Source: Pseudomonadota bacterium (GTDB lineage Bacteria > Pseudomonadota > Gammaproteobacteria > Burkholderiales > Burkholderiaceae_F). From it: DNA of 7,366 nucleotides. The notes beneath the pieces were generated by a model. It worked only from the letters and a program-made list of their open reading frames with translations. It did no database searches and was not told the origin of the DNA. The DNA lies in assembly GCA_023443095.1 (NCBI GenBank), contig JAEZVV010000012.1, forward strand, positions 1 through 7,366. The letters run 5' to 3'. Position 1 is the first letter of the stretch. Each line of letters begins with the position of its first letter. Both the position numbers and the translations under genes were made by a program. Positions 1-4,939 of the stretch are shown piece by piece.

Positions 1-2
1 TG

Positions 3-329
3 ATTGACCAGAAGAAGTGCATTGGCTGCAAGCTGTGCGCGACCGCGTGTCCGTACGGGGCGCCGCAGTTCGACGAGAAGGCGGGCAAGATGAGCAAGTG
101 CGACGCCTGCGTGGATCGTCTGGCCGAGGGCAAGCTGCCGAGCTGCGTGGAGAGCTGTCCGCAGCGGGCGCTCGATTTTGGCGACATCAAGGAGCTGGAG
201 AAGAAGTACGGCAAGAGCGCGGCGATCGCGCCGCTGCCGTCGCCTGCGAAGACCAAGCCGGCGCTGATTGTGAAGGCGCCGCGCAAGGCCCGTCCGGTGG
301 GCGACAAGAGCGGCACGGTCTACGCGTAA
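3..329 (+). CDS. DmsB-type 4Fe-4S ferredoxin subunit, C-terminal part (5' end outside window)
   Basis: Only the last 108 residues are present; the reading frame enters from the left edge. Two cysteine clusters are visible. The first is CIGCKLCATACP (fragment residues 6-17), a CxxCxxCxxxCP 4Fe-4S motif. The second runs from C33 (CDAC) through R39, G43 and P46 to CVESCP (48-53). That spacing is typical of the electron-transfer beta subunit of DMSO-reductase-type molybdoenzymes (DmsB/PhsB/NrfC/TtrB group), which carry several 4Fe-4S clusters and pass electrons between a membrane anchor and the catalytic molybdopterin subunit. The tail after residue 60 is Lys/Pro/Ala-rich and not diagnostic. The partner subunits, and hence the substrate, are outside the window, so no gene symbol is given. 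The gene is the last of its transcript: a strong terminator follows within 25 bases. Confidence 0.88.
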   Translation: MDQKKCIGCKLCATACPYGAPQFDEKAGKMSKCDACVDRLAEGKLPSCVESCPQRALDFGDIKELEKKYGKSAAIAPLPSPAKTKPALIVKAPRKARPVGDKSGTVYA

Positions 330-353
330 GCGTCGGCTGGCTTAGCTAGCAAA

Positions 354-385
354 GGGGCGTCGCCGCAGGGCGGCGCCCCTTTTTT
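354..385 (+). terminator. Rho-independent terminator after the DmsB-type gene
   Basis: An 11-bp stem (354-364 with 369-379, one G-T wobble at 360/373) closes a four-base GCAG loop and is followed directly by six T (380-385). It lies 24 bases after the stop codon of the iron-sulfur subunit gene and separates that operon from the GFA-family gene. Confidence 0.93.
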
Positions 386-525
386 CATGCCCGTTTGCGT
401 GCCGGCCTTGCCAAGTGGAGAGCCGCAGGGTGGTGGGAGCGACTGCCCGTGGGGTCGATTCCGGTCGGTCGGCTTAGTTCAGGCGCCTGGCTACGCCACC
501 CTGCTCTACATTGCCGCCATCTCGC

Positions 526-530
526 GGAGG
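526..530 (+). promoter_or_regulatory. Shine-Dalgarno site for the GFA-family gene
   Basis: GGAGG lies five bases before the ATG at 536. It decides the start, because the open frame extends upstream to 395 with no comparable site and the conserved GFA fold begins just after 536. Confidence 0.8.
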
Positions 531-535
531 CTCCC

Positions 536-937
536 ATGCTCAAGACTTACACCGGCAGTTGCCATTGCGGCGCGGTCCGGTTCGAAGCCGATCTCGACTT
601 GACCCAGAATACGTACAGGTGCAACTGCAGCATCTGCAGAAGGAGCCGCTTCTGGCCCGCGGTGGCAAAGGCCGACGGGTTCCGCCTGCTGGCTGGTGCT
701 GAGCTGCTTACCGAGTACCGCTTCAACTCGCAGAAGAACCAGCACTTCTTCTGCCAGGTCTGCGGCGTTCGCAGTTTCGGCATCGGCAATGACACGCCGA
801 TAGGGAAGATGGTCGGCGTGAACCTGGGCTGCCTGGAGGGAGTGTCGGAAGAGGAGCTCTCCAAGCTGCCGATTATTTACGTCGACGGCCTGCATGACCG
901 CTGGGCCGAACGCCCCGAGTTTTTTGCTCATCTGTAG
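536..937 (+). CDS. GFA-family (glutathione-dependent formaldehyde-activating-like) zinc-fold protein
   Basis: The gene encodes 133 residues, normal for a single-domain GFA/CENP-V fold protein. Conserved cysteines appear in order: GSCHCGAV (residues 7-14, C9 and C11), CNCSICRR (29-36, C29, C31, C34) and CQVCG (73-77). These bind the two zinc ions expected in this fold. The C-terminal DGLHDRWAERPEFF is also typical of the family. The founding member, Gfa of Paracoccus, was described as helping S-hydroxymethylglutathione form, but most family members have no proven activity, so the substrate here is unknown. The ATG at 536 is chosen for its GGAGG site and the family N-terminus. The gene stands alone: a terminator lies upstream, and the next gene converges from the other strand with stop codons 26 bases apart. 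Confidence 0.9.
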   Translation: MLKTYTGSCHCGAVRFEADLDLTQNTYRCNCSICRRSRFWPAVAKADGFRLLAGAELLTEYRFNSQKNQHFFCQVCGVRSFGIGNDTPIGKMVGVNLGCLEGVSEEELSKLPIIYVDGLHDRWAERPEFFAHL

Positions 938-949
938 CTGCGCCAGGAT

Positions 950-977
950 GCAGCACGGCGGGTTCAGCCGGCGCTGC
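950..977. terminator. Possible hairpin between convergent genes
   Basis: GCAGC (950-954) pairs with GCTGC (973-977) and CGGC (956-959) with GCCG (967-970), with a small asymmetric bulge and a seven-base loop. It lies between the stop codon of the GFA-family gene and the last codons of the minus-strand oxidoreductase. There is no T-run on either side, so termination activity is uncertain; it may only be a weak bidirectional stop. Confidence 0.3.
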
Positions 978-2121
978 GCCCGGGCGAGAGTGCGGCGGGG
1001 TCGACGCCGGCGGCTACCAGAGCCTCGGGCAGCGGCGTTCGACGCAGCAGCGCGGCGCACAACATGCCGACCGCGGGCGAGCTCTGCACGCCGTAGCCGC
1101 CCAGGCCGGCGGCCCAGAAAAAGCCGGGGACGACGGGGTCGTAGCCGAGCATGGGTTCGCCGTCCGGGGCAAAGCTGCGCAACCCGGCCCAGGTGTGGGT
1201 AGGGCGGCGGATCTCGAGTGTGGTCGCCGATTCGATGCGATAGATGCCGGTGGCGACGTCGAGTTCTTCGGGGACCACGTCGTGCGGCGGCACCGGGTCG
1301 GCGTTGGCGGGCGTGCCCAGCAGCTGGCCGGCGTCGGGCTTGAAATACCAGGATTCGTCGACCGCGATCACCGCCGGCCAGGCGCGCACGTCCATGCCTT
1401 CGGGCGGACGGAAAAGGAAGGCGCTGCGGCGGCGCGGTTCGATGTCGAGCGGCGCGGCGCCCGCGAGTTCGGCCACCGGATCGGCCCAGGCGCCAGCGGC
1501 GTCGACCACCACCCGGGCCGCAAAGCGGCGGCCGTCTTCGGTGCTTATCTGCCAGCCGGAGTCCTCGCGTTCGAGCCGCGCCACCCGGGCCCGGGTTTCG
1601 AGTTCGGCGCCGGCTTCGCGCGCGCCGCGCAGGAAACCCTGGAGCAGGCCGTCGACGTCGATGTCGAAAGCGTTGGCGTCAAACACGGCGACGGCGCTGG
1701 CTTCGGGGCGCAGGACCGGCACCATGGCGAGCGCTTCCGCGGGTTCGACCCGGCGCACCGCGCCGCCTTCGGCAGCCAACGTGGTGAGCAGTTCGCGGGC
1801 CTCGGCCTCGAGTTCGGCCGGGCCGACGAACAGGCAGCCGCGCGGCGTGAGCAGCGGGTTGCTCGCAAAGCCGGCGGGCGGCGCGTCGAAGAAGTTGCGG
1901 CTGGCGCGGGTAAGGGCGCGCACGGCCGTCGGGCCGTAACTGGGTTCGTAGAGCGCGGCCGCCCGGCCGGTGGTGTGGTAGCCCGGCGCGGTTTCGGCTT
2001 CGAGGATGAGGACGCGGGCGTGGGGAGCGAGCTGGTAGGCGATGGTCGCGCCGACGATGCCGGCACCGACGATGGCAAAGTCGAACGGGGCCGCGTTGAT
2101 GTGGCGGGAATCAGAGGTCAT
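964..2121 (-). CDS. FAD-dependent D-amino-acid dehydrogenase/oxidase, D-arginine dehydrogenase-like
   Basis: The protein is 385 residues from the ATG at 2121. It has an N-terminal FAD dinucleotide fold (VGAGIVGA, residues 18-25; E41 at the end of strand 2) and a DAO-type substrate domain. It aligns along its length with my memory of Pseudomonas aeruginosa D-arginine dehydrogenase (DauA, 375 aa), sharing stretches such as VRALT.ASR.FFD.PPAGF, RRSAF, KPDAG.LLG and HTWAGLRSF. R232, Y259 and R315 match the carboxylate-binding and catalytic-pocket residues R222, Y249 and R305; Y62 matches Y53. Side-chain-recognition positions differ (L57 for H48, E59 for T50, C96 for E87), so the substrate is probably not D-arginine. 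The expected reaction is oxidation of an amino acid to its imino/keto acid, passing electrons to a quinone or O2. A GTG at 2178 would add 19 poorly conserved residues; neither start has a good ribosome-binding site. No symbol is assigned because specificity is unclear. Confidence 0.9.
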   Translation of the reverse strand: MTSDSRHINAAPFDFAIVGAGIVGATIAYQLAPHARVLILEAETAPGYHTTGRAAALYEPSYGPTAVRALTRASRNFFDAPPAGFASNPLLTPRGCLFVGPAELEAEARELLTTLAAEGGAVRRVEPAEALAMVPVLRPEASAVAVFDANAFDIDVDGLLQGFLRGAREAGAELETRARVARLEREDSGWQISTEDGRRFAARVVVDAAGAWADPVAELAGAAPLDIEPRRRSAFLFRPPEGMDVRAWPAVIAVDESWYFKPDAGQLLGTPANADPVPPHDVVPEELDVATGIYRIESATTLEIRRPTHTWAGLRSFAPDGEPMLGYDPVVPGFFWAAGLGGYGVQSSPAVGMLCAALLRRTPLPEALVAAGVDPAALSPGRSAG

Positions 2122-2176
2122 GGCGGAAACGGGGCAGGAGGAGCCAGCCGGCGCTGGCCGCGGTAGGGTGCGGGCC

Positions 2177-2182
2177 ACTATA
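2177..2182 (-). promoter_or_regulatory. Candidate -10 element for the minus-strand oxidoreductase
   Basis: Read on the minus strand this is TATAGT, five of six matches to the sigma-70 -10 consensus. No convincing -35 box is visible at the usual distance. If used, transcription would begin near 2170, downstream of the GTG at 2178, which favours the ATG at 2121 as the true start. Confidence 0.3.
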
Positions 2183-2255
2183 ACGCGCGTCGCGGGCCGC
2201 TCCGCCTGCTAATCTTTCTCTTCCCCAACTGCGCGCCCTGCGGCGCTGTCGCTCC

Positions 2256-2717
2256 GTGATAGGCATCGTCATCATCGCCCATGCTCCGTTCGCCTCCGCG
2301 CTGCGCGACTGTGCGAAACATGTCTACAGCTGCGACGCGGGCGCCTACGAGCGTTTGCGCGTGCTCGACGTGTTGCCCGATGCCGCCCCGGCGGCAACGC
2401 TCGAGCAAGCGCGTGCCCTGGTGAGCGAAGCGGCGGGCGACGGCGGCACGCTGGTTCTCACCGACGCTTTCGGCGCCACGCCGGGCAACGTGGCGCAGCA
2501 GCTTGCCGACGGCGGCCGGACCGCGGTGGTGGCCGGCGTCAACCTGCCGATGCTGCTGCGGGCGCTGTGTTACCGCGGCGGCAAGCTGTCCGAGGTCGAG
2601 GCCAAGGCCGTGGCAGGCGGGCACCAGGGCATCGTTCAAGTGCTGGCCACTCCGGTCCAGCATCAGGGTTACCGACCTCAAGGCAATGATCAGCAAAGAC
2701 TTCACCATCAGCAATAA
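2256..2717 (+). CDS. PTS EIIA component, mannose/fructose-specific family (ManX-like)
   Basis: The protein has 153 residues starting at GTG 2256, immediately before the first beta-strand (MIGIVIIAHAPFASAL). H9 in IIAHAPF is the expected phosphorylated histidine. LTDAFGATPGN (68-78) is the second family motif, and GVNLPMLLRAL (94-104) the third. In transport systems this domain accepts phosphate from HPr and passes it to EIIB. Here no EIIB, EIIC or EIID lies in the window, which fits the regulatory PTS-Man found beside ptsH-ptsI in many betaproteobacteria. The C-terminal tail (about residues 132-153, rich in Q and H) lies where the DNA also carries the start of the HPr gene, so its composition may be a by-product of the overlap. 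No clear Shine-Dalgarno sequence precedes the GTG. Confidence 0.93.
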   Translation: MIGIVIIAHAPFASALRDCAKHVYSCDAGAYERLRVLDVLPDAAPAATLEQARALVSEAAGDGGTLVLTDAFGATPGNVAQQLADGGRTAVVAGVNLPMLLRALCYRGGKLSEVEAKAVAGGHQGIVQVLATPVQHQGYRPQGNDQQRLHHQQ

Positions 2718-2955
2718 GCTCGGTTTGCACGCGCGGCCGTCTGCGCAGGTGACCCAGGTTGCCAGCCGCTTCACTTCCGAAATTCACATCGCCAAAGGGC
2801 CCCGGCGTGTCAACGCCAAGTCGATCATGGGCGTCATGATGTTGGCGGCCAGTTGCGGATCGGTGGTCACCATCGACGCCGACGGCGCGGACGAAGCCGA
2901 TGCGCTGACAGCGCTGGGGCAGTTGATCGATTCGGGCTTCGGCGAAGCCGAATAG
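2686..2955 (+). CDS. ptsH: Phosphocarrier protein HPr
   Basis: The protein has 89 residues, normal HPr length. H15 in NKLGLHARPSA is the site phosphorylated by Enzyme I. S46 in the KSIMGVMML segment matches the regulatory serine that HPr kinase modifies in Gram-positives and many proteobacteria. The hprK gene is not in the window, so use of S46 is an inference. The gene starts inside the EIIA gene, overlapping its end by 32 bases in another frame, with only a weak AAGG (2680-2683) close to the ATG, so translation is probably coupled to EIIA. Enzyme I begins 14 bases after its stop. HPr carries phosphate from Enzyme I to EIIA in the cytoplasm. Confidence 0.96.
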   Translation: MISKDFTISNKLGLHARPSAQVTQVASRFTSEIHIAKGPRRVNAKSIMGVMMLAASCGSVVTIDADGADEADALTALGQLIDSGFGEAE

Positions 2956-2969
2956 TCGGGAGAGGGCGG

Positions 2970-4772
2970 ATGAGCGAGGCGGCAAGACGGGTGCTGACGG
3001 GGATCGTGGTGTCGCGCGGGATCGCGATCGGGCGGGCCCACCTGCTGGCACCTTCTGAACTCGATGTCCGCCAATACCGCATCGAGCGGAGCGACGTGCC
3101 GCACGAAACCGCCCGCCTGACCACCGCGTTTTCCGAAGTGCGGGAGGAGCTCGAATCGCTGGCGGCCGGCATCGGCGCCGATGCGCCGGGCGAGGTCGCC
3201 GCCTTCCTCGAGCTGCACCGCCTGATCCTCGATGACGAAACCCTGGCGCAAGGCCCGCGCGAGCTGATCCGCAACCGCCTGATCAACGCCGAATGGGCGC
3301 TCACGATCCAGCTCGAAGAGGTCTGCCGCGCGTTCGAGGCGATCGACGACGACTATCTGCGCGAGCGTTCGACCGACATCCGGCAGGTGGTCGAACGCGT
3401 GTTGCGGCGCCTGGCCGGCGCGCGTCCGGCGGCGCACCTGGTGCCGAAGGGGCGCAACGAAGGCGAGAAGCTGGTGCTGATCGCGCACGAGCTGGCGCCG
3501 GCCGACATCCTGCACCTGAAGGACCGCCCGGACATCCTGCTCGCCGGCCTGATCACCGAACTCGGCGGCCCGACCTCGCACACCGCGATCCTGGCGCGCT
3601 CTCTCGGTCTGCCGGCGCTGGTCGGCGTGGCCGGCGTGCGCGACGGCGTGAGCGAAGGCGACGAGGTGGTGATCGACGCCGACGCCGGTGCGCTGGTTGT
3701 CCACCCCGGCGCCGATGAACTGGTGTCGTTCCGCCGCCGCCTGCGCATCCAGGCCGAGATCCGCACCCGGCTCAGGAAGCTGAAGGGCAAGATCGGCCGC
3801 ACCACCGACGGCGTCGCGATCGACCTGCTCGCCAACATCGAGATGCCCGAAGATGCGCGCGACGCGCTCGAGGCCGGCGCCGACGGCATCGGCCTGTTCC
3901 GCTCCGAGTTCCTGTTCATGAACCGCGACGACCTGCCCAGCGAAGATGAGCAGTTCGAGGCCTACGCCCGCGTCGCCCGCGCCATGAAGGGCAAGCCGGT
4001 GGTGATCCGCACGCTCGACATCGGCGCCGACAAGTTGCTCACGCGCGAGGCGCGCGCCAGCCTCGGCATCGACGCCGGCGAACCAAGCGCCGAATCGAAC
4101 CCGGCGCTCGGCCTGCGTGCGATCCGCTATTGCCTGCAATACCCCGAGCTCTTCCTGACCCAGCTGCGGGCGATCCTGCGCGCCTCGAGCGTGGGCAGCG
4201 TCAAGATCCTGATCCCGATGCTGGCCCATGTGCACGAGATCGAACAGACCCTGGGCCTGATCGTCCGCGCCAGGACCGAACTCAAGGAGCGCAAGCTCAA
4301 ATACGACGCCCGGGTCCAGGTCGGCGGCATGATCGAAGTGCCGGCGGCGGCGCTCTCCTTGCCGGCTTTCGTCAAGCGGCTCAAGTTCCTGTCGATCGGC
4401 ACCAACGACCTGATCCAATACACGCTCGCGATCGACCGCGCCGACAGCAGCGTCGCCCACCTCTACGACCACCTCCACCCGGCGGTGCTGCGGCTGATCA
4501 ACAACACCATCAAGTCGGGCACGCGGGCCCACGTGCCGGTGGCGGTGTGCGGCGAACTCGCGGGCGAGCTGTCGGTGACGCCGCTGCTGCTGGGCATGGG
4601 TCTGCGGCATTTCTCGATGAACCCGGCGCAGATCCCCGCGGTCAAGGAACGCATCATGGAATTGTCGGTCGCCGACTCGCGCCGTTTCGCCGGCCGCGTG
4701 ATGCGGACCTGGGACGCGGCCGAGGTGCGCCGCCTGATCGACCGCTCGAACGAACGCCCGGCCGCGGTTTGA
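2970..4772 (+). CDS. ptsI: Phosphoenolpyruvate-protein phosphotransferase (PTS Enzyme I)
   Basis: The protein is 600 residues, slightly longer than the 575 of E. coli Enzyme I. The order is normal: N-terminal HPr-binding/phosphohistidine domain, with active-site H204 in GGPTSHTAILAR (199-210), then the PEP-binding TIM-barrel with GLFRSEFLFM (308-317), RTLDIGADK (347-355), SIGTNDLIQYTLAIDR (475-490) and C527 in VCGELAGE, the conserved active-site cysteine. It transfers phosphate from PEP to H204 and then to HPr H15. The ATG at 2970 is preceded by a purine-rich ribosome-binding site (AGAGG, 2961-2965). It is the last gene of the EIIA-HPr-EI operon. Its TGA stop overlaps the -35 box of the metX promoter, and no strong terminator follows it before the riboswitch. 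Confidence 0.97.
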   Translation: MSEAARRVLTGIVVSRGIAIGRAHLLAPSELDVRQYRIERSDVPHETARLTTAFSEVREELESLAAGIGADAPGEVAAFLELHRLILDDETLAQGPRELIRNRLINAEWALTIQLEEVCRAFEAIDDDYLRERSTDIRQVVERVLRRLAGARPAAHLVPKGRNEGEKLVLIAHELAPADILHLKDRPDILLAGLITELGGPTSHTAILARSLGLPALVGVAGVRDGVSEGDEVVIDADAGALVVHPGADELVSFRRRLRIQAEIRTRLRKLKGKIGRTTDGVAIDLLANIEMPEDARDALEAGADGIGLFRSEFLFMNRDDLPSEDEQFEAYARVARAMKGKPVVIRTLDIGADKLLTREARASLGIDAGEPSAESNPALGLRAIRYCLQYPELFLTQLRAILRASSVGSVKILIPMLAHVHEIEQTLGLIVRARTELKERKLKYDARVQVGGMIEVPAAALSLPAFVKRLKFLSIGTNDLIQYTLAIDRADSSVAHLYDHLHPAVLRLINNTIKSGTRAHVPVAVCGELAGELSVTPLLLGMGLRHFSMNPAQIPAVKERIMELSVADSRRFAGRVMRTWDAAEVRRLIDRSNERPAAV

Positions 4773-4798
4773 CAGCCCGCCCCGCGGGCGGCTACCTT
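4769..4798 (+). promoter_or_regulatory. Predicted sigma-70 promoter of metXW
   Basis: A perfect TTGACA (4769-4774) and TACCTT (4793-4798, matching TATAAT at first, second and last positions) are 18 bases apart. The -35 box includes the ptsI stop codon. The predicted start of transcription, near 4805, falls just before the first stem of the riboswitch, as expected for a riboswitch leader. The spacer contains an inverted repeat (CCGCCC 4777-4782 with GGGCGG 4786-4791) that could form a small hairpin at the 3' end of ptsI mRNA but lacks a T-run. Confidence 0.6.
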
Positions 4799-4806
4799 GT
4801 GGCCTT

Positions 4807-4867
4807 AAGCGCCGATTTGCCGACCAGCTTGCGGGCGCGGGGTTATCCCCAAAATGCCGCTAAAGGG
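4807..4867 (+). promoter_or_regulatory. SAM-II (SAM-alpha) riboswitch
   Basis: The segment matches the SAM-II core as I recall it from the metX leader RNA of known crystal structure. P1 is GCGCC (4809-4813) with GGCGC (4834-4838). The P1 loop holds the conserved GATTT (4814-4818), CC (4824-4825) and TTGC (4829-4832). The 3' strand holds AAATG (4852-4856), GCTAAA (4859-4864) and GGG (4865-4867). Pseudoknot pairing is possible between GCG (4831-4833) and CGC (4858-4860), a GC-rich replacement of the reference pairs, and between CC 4824-4825 and the terminal G run. An extra hairpin, GGGG TTAT CCCC (4839-4850), sits between P1 and AAAATG. The class binds S-adenosylmethionine and lowers expression of methionine genes. 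It lies directly upstream of metX, the most usual target. A covariance-model search was not possible here. Confidence 0.92.
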
Positions 4868-4869
4868 TC

Positions 4870-4886
4870 CCGTGGTTCGTCCACGG
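4870..4886 (+). other. Linker hairpin between riboswitch and terminator
   Basis: CCGTGG (4870-4875) pairs perfectly with CCACGG (4881-4886) around a TTCGT loop. It directly follows the 3' strand of the SAM-II pseudoknot. The preceding GGGTC (4865-4869) can pair with GACCC (4898-4902) across this hairpin, so it could be the core of an antiterminator. That function is inferred from base pairing only. Confidence 0.6.
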
Positions 4887-4892
4887 CCATGC

Positions 4893-4925
4893 AACCCGAC
4901 CCGGCGCCGCCGTGTCGGGTTTTTT
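4893..4925 (+). terminator. Intrinsic terminator in the metX leader (attenuator)
   Basis: AACCCGAC (4893-4900) pairs with GTCGGGTT (4914-4921). After a single C/T mismatch, CGGC (4902-4905) pairs with GCCG (4909-4912) around a three-base loop. The stem runs into six T (4920-4925). It lies between the riboswitch and the metX start, 14 bases before the ATG, so it would stop transcription before metX when allowed to form. This placement makes it the likely output of the SAM-II element rather than an end for ptsI. Confidence 0.9.
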
Positions 4926-4939
4926 GTTGTCGGGATGCC

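Noticed and set aside
1195..2166. Plus-strand open frame opposite the FAD oxidoreductase
   Set aside because: It lacks recognisable motifs and is Gly/Arg/Ala-rich; the minus strand encodes a complete flavoenzyme over the same bases.
2122..2178. GTG start that would extend the FAD oxidoreductase by 19 residues
   Set aside because: The extension is Pro/Ser/Ala-rich and unlike the family N-terminus, and a -10-like TATAGT overlaps this start codon, placing likely transcription downstream of it.
2784..4610. Very long open frame on the minus strand, opposite ptsI
   Set aside because: It is an antisense shadow produced by high GC and codon bias; its translation is rich in Arg, Gln, His and Asp with no recognisable domain, whereas the plus strand encodes a full Enzyme I.
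4777..4791. Inverted repeat after ptsI as a terminator
   Set aside because: The six-pair stem has no T-run and sits inside the spacer of the predicted metX promoter; it is too weak to call.
4889..4939. Upstream in-frame ATG that would lengthen MetX by 17 residues
   Set aside because: It lies before and within the intrinsic terminator and has no ribosome-binding site; the added residues do not resemble a MetX N-terminus.
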